Notes under the pieces: generated by a model | Told to the model about the DNA's origin: nothing | Seen by the model: only the letters and a program-made list of their open reading frames with translations | The model's database searches: none | Program-made: the position numbers and the translations under genes | NCBI GenBank assembly: GCA_016648135.1 | Contig: JADDOH010004296.1 | Span: 35,460-99,459 of the forward strand | From: Agrypnia vestita | Lineage: Eukaryota; Arthropoda; Insecta; Trichoptera; Phryganeidae | Reading direction: 5' to 3' | DNA: 64,000 nucleotides | Shown here: positions 11,250 to 23,650 of the stretch, piece by piece | How the letters are laid out: each line of letters opens with the position of its first letter | Numbering within the stretch: position 1 is the first letter of the stretch

Positions 11250-11362
11250 AAGAGAGCGTAGAGCGACACTATTTTGTTCTGACACACAACTCTCACCTCC
11301 ACATTCGTACACCTTCTCACGCATATTTGTCGACTGTTGAAGCTTCCATCAGGACCATTCCC
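11250..11362 (-). pseudogene. short LINE fragment related to the one at 9243
   Basis: About 110 bases align with 9297-9420. Shared words include TACACCTTC/TACATCTTC, GACTGTTG/GACGGTTG, CAGGACCAT and CCAGTA.CTGG. They lie in the same orientation, so this is a truncated and diverged second copy of the same LINE 3' coding region. Confidence 0.65.
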
Positions 11363-12640
11363 AGTACTGGTTTACTCATTCATACGGAAATGGTCATTTT
11401 TCTGTTGTGAATTGCATCCAGTGTGATATTGAAAACTACGCGTCTTCACAGTGCAAACTGCACAATATGCTGATTTTTTACTAATTTTAAACTGAATTTT
11501 TTTAATATTATTTTTTTTACATACGTACATGATTTTATAATACTTAAAAAGCCCATAGTGAAAAACAGTATGTATTTTGAAAGTTTCCTTTACAGTAGTA
11601 GTAATTACAGCACTCGAGTTGCTCGCCCTTCTTGTGCAGTGGACATACAATTCCTAATCTCCTTCTTCGAGCATCTCTTCTTCTGTCCATACTTTTTGAA
11701 TTAGGTTATGCAGGTATTGAATAAGCTCTCCACCTGCTGCCTCAAACAATTCCGCCACCAGCACGTCTGACCCGGGGTCTTTGTTGTTGTTTGCTTCACT
11801 TCATCAGTCTTGTATTGAATTGTAAATAACTTTACTAAAAAAACAAACTCCGAAATATAAAATGACATCAGAAACACGTATATATTTAACATACAGGATA
11901 AAGTGTTACTGTATATGTCGATTTTAAATGCCAAACTTACCAAACAAGATACGTATAAACCTGAGTTATATTTGTTGGAACACGTGATTGTAGGTACGAA
12001 CCATTTCAGTGTTTCTCCAACGGTGGGTCGCCGGTGTTCTGTGTACCGACAAATTTTAATGTATATATTTTGGAATAGAATTTTTGAAACAGAAAAAACA
12101 TGAAAAAAACAAGAGAAAAAGTAAATAAAAAAGGTAAACAAATGTTTTAGCAAGGAAATTGAATAATATAGTATAAAAGTAATTTTTTAGGTGTAGAGCA
12201 GATGTAGGTATCTCTATGTATGTTTTAGTAGGTAAGTGAAATAACATGGCATAAAATAATTTGTGCAGATGTGGAGTACATGTGTTATAATATACGTATT
12301 TATAAGTTATAGCTACCTATAAGTAGCATAATAAAAGTATCAAACCTTCTAACTAGAGATTAAGTATCGAAAAAACTATTCAGTGTTCGCCTGACAAACG
12401 GGACATTAGGGATTTATGGTGCAGGAGCCTGTCACACTGAACATTTTGGGGGCTCCTTGCCTCAAGACAAGACAGAATAGAACAGAAAAAAAACAAAAAA
12501 ACACAGATACAAAGACAATTTCTTAGGTCCTCCATTGCTTGAAAATGGACGAAACAGTAGCTTTTGACCTTCATAATGTTTTTATGTTTCTCAGACAACA
12601 AAAGGTAAAGACGTTTTTTGAACATTTTCGTATTTAAAAT
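11363..12640. other. unassigned AT-rich DNA
   Basis: Several 60-150 codon frames occur (for instance 11701-12153 minus), but their predicted proteins are low-complexity F/Y/I/K-rich and match nothing I know. No repeat family was recognised. Confidence 0.4.
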
Positions 12641-15600
12641 TCCTTGGCGGGCTTTACACTTCCGTGGCGGCGGTTAGGGAAGTGAGCTCATAACACGTCA
12701 CTCGCGCTGATTATGCTTCTGCCATTGCTACTGCCGGCGTCAGCTGACAGCTGCCAGTTTACAGACGGATTGAACGGATTTTTAAAACTTTACGCGAGTG
12801 AGAGAGTTAGTTATATGAGATTCAAGAGACAAACAATTCGAAGTCTACACTAATTTTAGTCAATTTATTTATTTCATAAAATTTCATGGTTCGAATGCCA
12901 AGTAAGTGTAAAGCGGCAATGTAAACATGCTCACTACTTTCGAGCTGCCACACCGGTATTTTGTGAGTAAATACAGCAGCGCGGGTAGGGTCTGCCTTGG
13001 ACCGAATGTCTCAGGATAGGTAGGTACTTAATGATGAAAATCCTCATATTCGATCGAAAAATTTGTGTCCTCAGTCGAATTAATAAATTCGAATGTCACC
13101 TTGATCAATTGTTTTACTCATACAGGGGCGTTTAGGGTAAAATCATTGATAAGTGTATTTTAGACAGTATGTTGGGCCACCTGTTATTATCTTCAAATGT
13201 CTTACTTGAATGAAAATTTAAAAAAAAATGTGAAAAAACTGATGCATATCATTCAACGCCATTTTAAAGTTTAGCGTACCTAAGCTTATGAATTAAGACA
13301 ACAATTAACAAAGTGTGTGTCAAACATTTTCTAAACATTGCATCCCATAACGCCAGATCTTCTAACAAATCGCACGCACGACAGCGATCGGCAGATATGC
13401 GATGCATAATGAAGCGTAATTATGAGTAAATAAGTCATTATAGTTTGGCAGCTCATCTAAATCTTTTAGCATCAGCAAACTGGCCCATCCAATGCACGAT
13501 TAACCTATTTTTTGCTAATTGCTGCAAGCGGCCACTAAATGAATTGAAAACTTTGTCAATCGCACGTGATCGATAATTTTTGCGAGCTGCGCATTATTGA
13601 GAGGGAATCGACAAGTCTAATTTCTTGTCGTTATGTCGATGCTTGGTATGCTGCGGAAGTTGGGTCAGGTGTACCGCCTTAGTAAAAATATTGAAAAGCA
13701 CTGCAGTAGTGTGTTGCACACGTAGGTGAGCAGAGTCGAGGTTGGTATGCAGTAAACAAATTATTTATAAGCATACATCCTGTGTTGTGAAGAGTGTTGT
13801 TGTGCTATAGAATTGCCGGTATTTCCGCACGCAATACTTGACGTTGAAGATCATCCAAATGCATAACATAAATATTTTTAAATCCTAATTTTTACAATCC
13901 TTTAGACAAGACTTGTCAATTGCGTATTCCAAAGAATTGAAAATGCACTGATCGTACTCAATATATGATAAATTCGCTACAGATTTTAATCCCAAGATTA
14001 GCTTGTATAAAACTAAAGGTTTTTTCACAAGACTATGGTGAAGAAAACCCACGAAAAAAATAAAAAAGCAACATGCTTTACGGGTGTAGGAGTGACAAAG
14101 TTTGAATAGAGTTCATAATAAAGAAACCGGGCGTAGCTTGGGAGAGTTCTCTTGAGCAATTGTTCAATTTGACTTGGATCAGAGAGCCTCTTTGATGAAT
14201 TAAGAAAATTTTAATGTCCTCAGATCAAACTAATACTCCCGGTGTTTCGTTTCTAGCTATTTTAAAAGTAGCTTGAAACAGTTCACAGTTAACAACTGCT
14301 TCACTTATTGCACTGATATATAAAAACGTAATTTAGTCGCGGAACCGTTCTATATTTTGCAGAACAAAATGGCATCCCTTATACATTTTTAGCGCAGGAC
14401 AAAAAAAAATTCTGGGTCAAGGTCTTTAAATGGAAAGATACATGTTTCCCCAGAGAAGGGAAGCTTTATTCACGTCCCCTAAATAATATAGCTGTCCTGT
14501 CTATTGGCCTACCAGGGAAAAATAATAATTACGGTTTCCTCGTACATTTTAATTTATATTAAAAAATACAGTCAGGCAGACAGAGAGGAAGATCTCAAGC
14601 AGCCTGTTGGTCCAACATCGAGAAGGAGTTGAAGAGAGTCCGTCCGATTCAGGAGGTCGTCCAGGACCACAACAAATGGGAAAGGGAAATAATGAATAAG
14701 TAGATTCACTTGCAATGCGTATTTTACACATCACTGGCGGGAGCTAGTAGAATTTTCGCACTGAAAAAAGAAAACGTTAAAGAAAATGCGAAATGGAAAT
14801 GCTCACGTCAATTCCGACTAACCTCTGTTCTTGAACTGGACTATGTTAACAATCCGCTTTGCTTCTCGCATTAAGATTTACATATTTAAAATAAAATGTT
14901 CAAACGATTTGAAATATTACCTTCACGTGATAAAATTCTTCTCTTTCGTAAACTATAATTTCGTCCGTATTGAGGGTATTTTCACTTTCGTGCATACGGA
15001 GTGCTCACGCTGTTTTGTTCAAACGTTACGAATAAGACTGTTTCAAAATGAATGTTTTTATTTTCGGTTATATTAGGTTATCATTGCATAAAATTGGCTA
15101 GTCATAAAAACTTTTGCTAGGTCATTTTTTGTAAATAGACACTCGCAGTAGTATGCCTTGAATATAGTAGGATATACTGCAATTAAAACTATGGACTACA
15201 AAAGCACGATAGACGTGCGTATTTCCACTAGAGGATGTGTTCACTTGAGCAGGAAGCGGTTTTCTTGGGACATGAATTCTAAGAACTAACAGCTTGTCTG
15301 CTTGTTCTTATATTTTTGTCTACCTGTATAGGGTCTCACTCAAACATTAAGACAAGTTTAGTCGTAGCTTTTAATGTTTTAGCTTCTTGTATTTTGATTA
15401 ATAGTAAAGGGTGACAAAATTAACGCAATTGGACTTATTACAAAAGAATTAAATATTAATTTTAGCATCGCAAAAAATGAGTTCCAGAGCTATATCACGA
15501 CAAACTGGATGCAGTTAGACTTCAGTGCTTAATTAAAAAAAAAAAAAAGATTCTATATGGCTGCTGCGAAAAAAGGTACCGAAAACCGGAGAAAATACAT

Positions 15601-17062
15601 ATTTCGCCGAAGATCGGCTGTTTAAGCGACTCTGTTTATAGAATCAACAACAAAAACAACAAAAGTGCTGTAGATATAAGCACAGAATTTATCTCTTAAA
15701 ACTCTTGATTAAAAAAATGCCTGCCTTTCGCTTAGAATGGGTAAAAAAATATAAAAATTGGGATGAAATCGAATGGCGACGTGTTATTTTATTATTTTTG
15801 GTTCAGATGGAATCCAGAACGTAAGACGGAGATCTGTAAAGCAATAAAGTGGGGAGTGTCTCCAGACAAAAAAAAAAATCGAAAAAATATATTTTCGAAA
15901 ATAAATTCTTTTGAAAATAAAAAATTGTTCAAAAAATTTTTTTCGAAAAAAAAAGTTTACTATAAAAAAGTTACGGACGTAACACGAAGTTACGCGGACG
16001 GGCGGACAGACGGACAACAAAATTATTATAATTGGGATGGGATGGGTGGAATGAGAAAATTTCAGACGGCGCTGATAGAAAAATGTTTTTCAATCATAAA
16101 AAGTATAAAAATAAAAAATTTAGAAATTTCAGTAGAAAGTGATTCAGTTTTCTAATTTATCTAAATTTGATTTTTATTGTTATTGTATATATAAAATTGA
16201 TATTTTATTGTTAAAGTTTTATCTTGTCACTTTTGATGTGTTATTTTGCTGTTACCTACTATTATAAACATGACACATCTCTAGTTACGTCAAAATATAA
16301 ATAGTGGAGCAGTGGATCACAATATGACAGTAAATATATTGATAAACTATTAATTAGATGCCTACTCTGACTACCTGGAGACTGCGATAATAAGCTACGA
16401 AAATTCTACTAAATTTAAAAATACACACGGACGTATAAATAGTGGAAACGCAGATTTCCGTTTTACGTAAATTGTTTCTCAGAAATCATTAAGCAAAGCA
16501 GAGATTGTTTTGATGTAATTATATAAACATATTTGTTAAATAATTCACCGAAAATCGTGTGGATTATTCACATGTTGCCCTACTAATCGGGAGTTCACTG
16601 GAGAACAGACCCGATTATCGATACGTCCTTCGCGGGTCGATGAGCTAAAGGAATCCATACACGTTAATATAAAGACTCAGCTGTAGTACAACAGTCTGTC
16701 CCTGTCGACAGAAAATAAATTACTAAATTCTAAAAATTTATTCGAATTATATGGCTTAGTTTGCCTACCGTAACATGTCGTGCTCGTTGTTAAAAAGTGA
16801 GACAAGAACAATATATGAATTAGAACCCGAAAAATGCACTGATAGACTGGAAATGTGATAATGTACAACTAATTTGTTTAGTCTGTCATGTCATCGTTAA
16901 ATATTGAATAAGACATTGAAAAGATAATGTGGCTGCTTAACGTGTAGATACCTAGGTTAATTCAGCACATGATTCATCATACGAAATAATTATACACAAA
17001 CACTTGCACTTGAGTAAACGAAAACATTATATTAATAATAGTAAAATAGTGAGATTTGCTTA

Positions 17063-17065
<3 letters not shown>
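12641..17065. other. long single-copy-looking stretch, no gene recognised
   Basis: No transposon signature was seen apart from simple A runs. The part 13320-13640 has a more balanced composition, with GATCGATAA, CACGTG and TAATTA-like words, and could be a non-coding regulatory element. A 130-codon frame at 15763-16155 is Lys/Phe-rich from AT-rich DNA and has no domain. A 160-base mixed-composition patch at 14550-14730 could be old LINE debris but is not convincing. Confidence 0.4.

Positions 17066-17096
<31 letters not shown>
17066..17096. repeat. (AT)n microsatellite
   Basis: About 15 uninterrupted AT dinucleotides immediately left of the 130-bp tandem array. Confidence 0.95.
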
Positions 17097-17097
<1 letters not shown>

Positions 17098-17099
17098 TA

Positions 17100-17580
17100 C
17101 AGATTTGCATCGAAAATATGTCTGGGGGAGGGGAAGGGGTAAGCAAATAGGAGGGAAATGTTGCTTATGTTACCCGCCGAGTCCTAAAAAATAACTTTCC
17201 AAATTTTGAGTGCAATCGGTCAAACGTTACAGATTTGCATCGAAAATATGTCAGGGGGAAAGAAAGGGGTAATAGAATAGGGGATAAATGTTGCTTATGT
17301 TACCTGTCGAGTCCTAAAAAATAACTTTCCAAATTTTGAGTCCGATCGGTCAAACGGTTCAGATTCGCATCGAAAACAGTTCAGGGGGAGGGGAAGGGGT
17401 AAGAGAACGGGGAAAAATGTTGCGTATGTTATCTGCCGGATCCCAAAGCATAGGTATGCAAATTTTGAGTCCGATCGGTCAAACAGTTCAGATTCGCATC
17501 GAAAATAGATCAGGGGGAGGGGAAGGGGTAAGAGAATAGGGGGGAAATGTTGCCTATGTTACCCGCCGTGCCCCAAAGCA
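17100..17580 (+). repeat. 130-bp tandem repeat array, four units
   Basis: Units start at 17100, 17230, 17360 and 17490, each with CAGATTYGCATCGAAAA, then a GGGGGAGGGGAAGGGGTAA block. A GTTGCYTATGTTACC.GCCG block and an AATTTTGAGTCCGATCGGTC block follow. Exact 130-base periodicity is seen. The same unit occurs as diverged arrays at 25640-26085 (reverse orientation) and 58900-59265 (forward). At 25.6 kb it lies inside a Helitron-like repeat, so the unit may be an internal minisatellite of that element. Confidence 0.85.
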
Positions 17581-17588
17581 TGAAGGTA

Positions 17589-18351
17589 CAGATACACATG
17601 CTTCTTTTCTGGCATGCTAATGAGCATGCCACTAATAAGCAAGCCCTAACAACTGTACACACTTGCTCATTACATGCTTATTAGTGGCATGCTCATAAAT
17701 AAGCATGCCCAAACCTAACAATCAAACACACATGCTTATTAGTGGCATGCTTTTGTCATAGAATAGAGACGCTCTTGTTCAAAATGGAAACTTTGCAAAC
17801 TGAAATAGAAAATTCAAGTCAACCAATACATCAAAAAAGTTCCCGAGTTTCCATCCGCACATTTTTGATTTTAGTTTATATAATTTTTATTGTAAGATTT
17901 GAATCATTCATGCCTATTAATAAAGTTTCGTAAACATTATTTCTCACTATATTATTTTTACACAACGGTGACCGAGTATTCCACAGACATTCGTGATTCT
18001 ATAATAAGTCACGAAAAGTAATGTTTTATCATCTCCCCAACGCGCCATATTTGTTTCATGTGTCGCGGACTGAGAAGATCGCATTGATAATACTAGCCGC
18101 GAAGCCCGCGAATGACATAAGCATGCTCATAAATAAGCAAGTCTGTTCACACATGCTCCAAAGATACCCCTTCTCTATGGTGAATGACAGTGGCATGCTT
18201 ATAAATCAACCGGCGGTTGATTTTTGAGCATGCCACTAGGTGGCATGTTCATTTCTAGCAATGTGCGTACACACATGCCACTAATAAGCATGCCACTTTC
18301 AAGGTCGATACTGCGCATGCTCACATGCCACTAAATAAGCATGTGTATCAG
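17589..18351. mobile_element. DNA transposon with GCATGC-rich subterminal repeats
   Basis: The termini are inverted copies starting CAGATACACATGCTT (left) and CTGATACACATGCTT (right, reverse complement). Inside both ends, the word GCATGCCACTAATAAGCATG and pieces of it recur about ten times in both orientations, including GTGGCATGCT and AGCATGCCACT. Clusters of short subterminal repeats are where hAT-type and related transposases bind. The 763-base element has no intact transposase; a 63-codon frame at 17742-17933 is unassigned. No clear 8-bp target duplication is seen, so hAT membership is a guess. Confidence 0.65.
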
Positions 18352-19349
18352 ACGCCTTAAGGATTGCGTCCACCCCACCACATTTTGAAAAAATATATAA
18401 AGATGACCGAAAACGAAAAGGACAGTTGTTGAGAATTCGCAAGAAAAAATATCGCTTTAAAAAATTTAAGATGCATTTACTTTACGTTGACATAACAATC
18501 GTACCTATAAATATTACAATAAGCCGGTGTAAATCAAGGGATACATACAGATTTATTTATAGATCTAAAAACCTATCTGATTAATCATTCGGTTGCCTGA
18601 TCACTTTTCTGTGGGAGTTATATGGTATCAGTGAGCATACGTCAGCAATGGGACTTTTGGAATATCTGATATTGCTCGACAGATTTAAACTGAATAAATT
18701 TAATTTAGCGATAAAGAATATTGAATACAAAATAGATGGAATCAATTTTTGTAAGGATGACCTTCTAACAAAAATAAGCAATTCAGATGATAAATTATTA
18801 AAATAACTAATAATGTAAGACAGCTAATGTACTTTTACTTCTCTGAATAAAAACTTATTTTATTTGGTTTATCATTAGTACATTCATAGTAGTTATAATA
18901 TAGATAAAAAAAATTAATTCAGTATTAAAAAAACTAAAAATAAATTATACAATTAGAAAATTAAATAGAAAATTTTATGTAGTGAATAAATATTTGGTAA
19001 CCACCGGAATGCGACCTTAAACTTTTTATTGACAGATGACAGTGGTACCAATTTCATCACAATATTGTTGACCTACATTTATAAAATTGCAAATTATCAA
19101 TAAAATATGATATCAATAAAAAATAAACAACAATTTCATAAATTCAGTTGATTACTAATAAAATTTGATTTATTTATTTACTAACTTAACATGACAAAAA
19201 ATAATTAAAAAAAAAACGTTTTATCAAAACTGTCATAATCTATCTATACGCCACAGCTCGCTTTTTTTATATTCATCCTTAATTTCCTCCGGTAGTTTTT
19301 AATATACTTGCTTGTATCGTATTATAATTTAATATACATATTATGTATT
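18352..19349. other. unassigned AT-rich DNA
   Basis: No coding signature or repeat partner was found. Confidence 0.4.
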
Positions 19350-19604
19350 CGTCGCTGTATATATAATTAATCCTATGTGTTGTTGTAGTACATTCTGAGA
19401 TAAACGAATGAAACTGTTTAAAAAAATAATTGCACAGACTAGATTTATAAAAAAATATTTTAAATAATTACTAGGCAGACTTTCCAGATGAACGGCAATG
19501 TTTTTTTAGTATATATCCATTATTTATTTGAAAAATTGTAAAATTGATTCGTTCATCTCAGAATGTAATAAACGGCACATTGGCTTTATTATATATACAG
19601 CGAC
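19350..19604. mobile_element. 255-bp MITE with ~60-bp TIRs (uninterrupted copy)
   Basis: It starts CGTCGCTGTATATATAA and ends with the inverted sequence. The two arms match over about 60 bases, including ACATTCTGAGATAAACGAAT versus its complement near 19551. A second copy at 59825-60381 has the same arms and middle but carries an extra element. No coding sequence. Confidence 0.8.
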
Positions 19605-19659
19605 AGTATACTGTGTATAAAATGTATGGGACTGTACTAACCTCTCAATATATTGAGAT

Positions 19660-19800
19660 AAATACTTATTATTAGTATTATTAGAAACCATAAAACTTAA
19701 ATATACTTCATTAAAAAGAAAACACTTTACATATCTACTATTTATTGAATTATTAACCTGTTTCGGTACCAACGGTCCCTTAAATCATGATAAAACGTTT
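19660..19800 (-). repeat. Penelope-like terminal-repeat fragment (degenerate hammerhead)
   Basis: On the minus strand the string GGTACCGAAACAGGTTAATA is followed by AATAAATAGT and GTGTTTTCTTTTTAATGAAG. The same order occurs at 48995-49110. In the ribozyme-like part GAAAC..GTT is kept, but the CTGATGA box has decayed to ATGATTT. Confidence 0.5.
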
Positions 19801-20657
19801 AATAAAAATTAAAATTAGAAATATAGACTACATCTTTAAAGACAAAAACTATTTGGGAGTTGGGTAATTAATTCAAACCAATGTGGAAACAAATTTTCAC
19901 TATTTGCAAAGAGAATTTGATCATTTATAATATTTAATTTGCCTGTAACATTTTAACAATATTTTTATTATTTTTCCGTTATTGAATAAATTTACTTTCG
20001 TTTGAAATTAATTTTGTAAGGGAAAGAATTTTTGTTTTGGGTGTATACTAAACGCTACCGTTACAGTTTGTGAAACGGTGATTTATTGCCAAAAACCTTT
20101 AAGATTCTAATGCAAACCGTAAATTATTGTATGGCAGCAAGGGTGTCAAAAATTTACGGCCATTTAATAGGAGTAGTAAGAGTTGTGTGGCGGTAAGTCT
20201 TAGCAGTTATATATAATATCTTTACATGACAGCTTAGTATTGATGTGGAGATATAAGATTATTTTTTAAACATTATATTAGCATGTTGTTTACTTACTCT
20301 AAATTACGTAACAAACTTTGTTTTCCGTTGTTATCCGTTATCCGAATCCGATTATTTTTAAATCACATTAAAATAACATCGGAGAAAGTTTTTGCATTTT
20401 TTTCTGAAATACAATGCCCACTGCAATAATAAAATACTCACGGAATGAATCAGCATATTTGTATAAAATTCCAAGTTCAGAGAAAAGTACTAATTTGTTT
20501 TCTTTTTTCGTGCAGACACAACTACGTGGTTTTCACATCAAATATATTTATTATATTTATTTTTGCACATTTTGCAGAATTATTTTGATATATATGATTC
20601 CCAATAGAATTGAGTCGTTCAGTAAAACATTTTAATTTATTGACTTAATCATTTATT
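19801..20657. other. unassigned AT-rich DNA
   Basis: No recognisable gene or repeat. A 73-codon plus-strand frame (20414-20635) has no known domain. Confidence 0.4.
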
Positions 20658-20890
20658 ACCATGTCTGTAAACAATGGATAATATTACCATGTCTTTAAAC
20701 AATGGATAATATTAGCATGTCTTTAAACAATGGATAATATTACCATGTCTTTAAAAAATGGATAATATTACCATTTCTTTAAACAATGGATAATATTACC
20801 ATGTCTTTAAACAATGGATAATATTACCATGTCTTTAAACAATGGATAATAATTGCCATGTCTTTAAACAATGGATAATATTACCATGTA
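20658..20890 (+). repeat. 28-bp tandem repeat, eight units plus a partial
   Basis: The unit ACCATGTCTTTAAACAATGG plus ATAATATT is repeated eight times with few changes (for example AGCATG in unit 3, AAAAATGG in unit 4, and one extra base in unit 7). Low divergence suggests recent expansion. No open frame runs through it. Confidence 0.95.
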
Positions 20891-20924
20891 TTAATAAATA
20901 CAACCTTTTATGCGTAACTAATTT

Positions 20925-21118
20925 CGTTCGAATTCACGGCTAAAAAAAATTAAAAGGCCGGAGATGGGGCTTGAACCCCGGGCCAGCAAACCCGAACCGG
21001 CCGCTCTACCCGTGTTGCTACCGCCGCCTCTTCGTGGACCGCCAAAAAGATATAATAAATATATACTAGGGCGTAGCGAAGACGCGAACCAATGTCCCGT
21101 CATTTTTTTACGGGTTAC
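20925..21118 (-). mobile_element. tRNA-derived SINE (family A), copy 1
   Basis: The minus strand holds a box-B-like sequence GGGGTTCAAGCCCCATCTCC and a tRNA-like body. A tail region contains TATATTTATTATATCTTTTT. The copy at 36176-36358 matches over about 180 bases in the same orientation, including GGCC.GAGATGGG.CTTGAA and ATATATACTA.GGC.TAGC. It is probably a Pol III SINE. It does not fold as a genuine tRNA. Confidence 0.65.
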
Positions 21119-21654
21119 AGTTAATTCAATGATAATTGTATATGTTATTTACTTACTTTATTTTATAATTTTATTTTGTTTTTAAAATGTTTAAAACAAT
21201 AAAAACATTTAAACTTTAATATCTTGAATGTGTAACGAGACATTGAGAAAAGTTTTATCAAAGCTGTCTATTGTATATTTGAATTTTATTTTTATTCGTC
21301 TGTCTCGCTGCTTATACACCTACATGAAGCTCTCTTCTGTTATACATTTAATCTTTAATCCTACAAATTTCTTACATCCTATAAAGCGTGGATCCCTGAT
21401 GGAACCAGCACCTGAAAATATATAAAAACACTCAGTATTTGTTTAGTATTTAAGACCACCAGATGTCGTGTTTGTATAACCTACGCTCAAAATCCATCTA
21501 ATACATCGCAGCCCTAGAACAACGGGGCCACGAACCCAAATGTCATGTTCTGAGCAGACTGCATTTGAAGTTTTCAACATTCTTTATTTCTTTGTCTTAA
21601 CCTATATTAAAACTTAACATAAGCAAACCATCTGGATAGTGCATACATTATACG
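21119..21654. other. unassigned AT-rich DNA
   Basis: No gene or repeat recognised. Confidence 0.4.
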
Positions 21655-21903
21655 TGTGGGGTATAAAAGCAAAGGCAGCAATATTAAAAAAATGTTTTGG
21701 ATGCAGTCACCGAGGATTACTAATTTAAAATGTACGGAATTCTAGATTTTATGAATCAATCCCTTCCAAAATCACGTTTCCTATAAATTTATAGGCTATG
21801 TTTTTATAAAATTTCGAATTCTGTACATTATAAATGAATAATCCTCAATGAATGCAATAGATTTTTTTGTATATTTCTGCCTTTGCTTTTATACCCCACA
21901 TAT
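21655..21903. mobile_element. palindromic MITE
   Basis: The outer sequence TGTGGGGTATAAAAGCAAAG near 21655 is inverted at 21880-21903. Inner segments (GAGGATTACTAATTTAAAAT versus the complement near 21830) pair as well, so the whole 250 bases can fold on itself. A related, more diverged segment occurs at 35638-35830 (GGGATACAAAACCGAATGCC, GTAGTGACCGAGAATTA). Confidence 0.7.
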
Positions 21904-21939
21904 ATGCTTTTTGAATATATTGTAACGAGATGGTATAAT

Positions 21940-22960
21940 CGGAAGGAATTACGCACTATCGAAGATGATCCAACAAAATTTTTGTTTAAAAAATTTAATA
22001 ATTATAGTATTATTTTGAATTTTTCGAAATTTTAACGATTTATATATTGTTTAATTTTTAAGCCCGAATGAGAAAGGGAGAATAAAAAAAATAAAACTTG
22101 GTTTTATTATACTCCCGTTTTATTATACTACATATATTAATTACACTATATAGAAAAGGAGTATAATAAAACTACTCCCTTTATATTAACTCGTGGCGTC
22201 TGCTTGCTTGCTTGCTTGCCGGCTTGCCGTCGAAAAAATTTGGATCTAGTTTTGACCCTTTTCCCGTTATCCAATCGAGCTGAAACTTTGCAAGCAGACT
22301 CGTGGCGACGATCAAGAAGATTTATCAAAGTTTCGTTAAAAAAATTAATAATTATAGTATAATTTCGGATTTTTAGAAATTTTAATCCTTTTTACTTCCT
22401 TTCTTTTAACTCGTGGCGTCTGCTTGCTTGCCGGCTTGCCGACTTGTCGTCGAAAAAACTTTGGATCGATTTTTAACCCTTTTCCCGTGATCCAATCGAG
22501 TTGAAACTTGGCAAGTAGACTCGTGGCGACGATCAAGAAGATCTATCAAATGTTCGTTAAAAAAATATATATAGTATAATTTCGGATTTTTGGAAATTTT
22601 ATCGGTTTTTTCAAATTGGAATCATTACAAAAGTTTGATTATTAGCAACGGCGGCCCGATAACGTCGTGGAATATTTTCTAAATTTGAATTAGTCTGTCG
22701 GTATACATAATAGGTACTTCACTACGAATTTCGAAAATCTAAATTGACTGACAAATGTTTTTAGAATTTAATCTTCAAAGCGTGAAGTTTCTTATCAAAG
22801 CTCAAAACATCTGACATTTTAGAAATATATTAAATAACGTAAGTTTAGTGTTATGTTATATGTTTTAATTCGTCTTTAATTGTTGTTATATTTTACAAAG
22901 AAAGGGAGTATAATAAAAACTTGGTTTTTATGGGTTACTTTTTTATAGGTTAGTTTTTAT
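21940..22960 (-). repeat. family-U repeats: three partial units in tandem
   Basis: Units at about 21950-22100, 22180-22390 and 22395-22950 share ACTCGTGGCGTCTGCTTGCT, TTTGGATC.A.TTTTAACCC and CCAATCGAGYTGAAACTT. They also share GACGATCAAGAAGAT, AATTATAGTAT.ATTT and GAGAAAGGGAGTATAATAAA. Other copies are at 45088-45875 and, complete, at 59931-60224. The coding-looking frames inside are by-products of this repeat. Confidence 0.75.
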
Positions 22961-23459
22961 TTTTAAGTATAATATAAATAATTGTTCTTTGAATTACTTT
23001 AATTCGATTTTTTGTATTGTTATAAGTTCCGCCCCACCCGATTATCCCATATTGGAGTAGTGAATGGACAGTTGACTCTAGATCTCTATAGGTCATTCTA
23101 GATCCTTCTATTGTGACATATTACGAGGGACTCGGTCAGTGCGATACTCCCTCCGCTTTCCATTTCGTTACAGTATAATAGAATTAGCTAGAGATGTGCA
23201 GTCTTGCAACATCATCGACTGACCAGGCAATTGACTTTCCTAAAAACCGTCATTTTTCGGTTTGTGGCGGTGTTGTTCTAGGAGTGCGATATCATTGCTG
23301 TACGGACAATAAAAAAGCCTCTGTGAATTTTTTGAACATTCGTTGTTTACCATATTTGAAAATATGCGCGGAATCTCAGCTATTTGATTCCGTGTACGTG
23401 TGTGCCTCTCCTTGATTTGCACCATTCGGTTGACCAAAATAGCTCCTTTGAGACATCCC

Positions 23460-23650
23460 ACATGCAGACGGGCCGCGCGGCGCTGTGGGTGGCGAGCGGT
23501 TACGGTAAGCTGTTTGATGTGGACCAGTGATGTGCGTGTCCCGGGCCAATTGTGACGTCAGCCTGCGGCGCGCATGCGCGAGCGACAGCCCCCAGCCCGC
23601 GAGGGTGGAACCTCCCGGGGTAGTGGCGGTTCTGATCGTGCAACTGCCGT
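23460..23650. promoter_or_regulatory. CpG-rich promoter-like patch with CRE and NRF-1-type boxes
   Basis: This is the most GC-rich sequence in the window. It contains CCAAT (23546), TGACGTCA (23553-23560, a perfect CREB/ATF site) and the 12-base palindrome CGCGCATGCGCG (23569-23580), which contains the NRF-1/Ewg consensus GCGCATGCGC. Such a combination is usual at broadly active promoters. No first exon can be recognised; a 94-codon minus frame (23376-23660) crosses it without a known domain. It could also be the LTR or 5' end of a transposable element. Confidence 0.4.

Noticed and set aside
11701..12153. 150-codon minus-strand frame rich in Phe, Tyr, Cys and Lys
   Set aside because: AT-rich composition, no domain, no splice or start context, no copy elsewhere. 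Chance frame.
15763..16155. 130-codon frame as a small host gene
   Set aside because: Lys/Asn/Phe-rich product of A-rich DNA; no conserved motif, no exon structure.
20650..20890. CRISPR-like array (28-bp repeats)
   Set aside because: The repeats are directly adjacent with no unique spacers, and the context is a eukaryotic genome.
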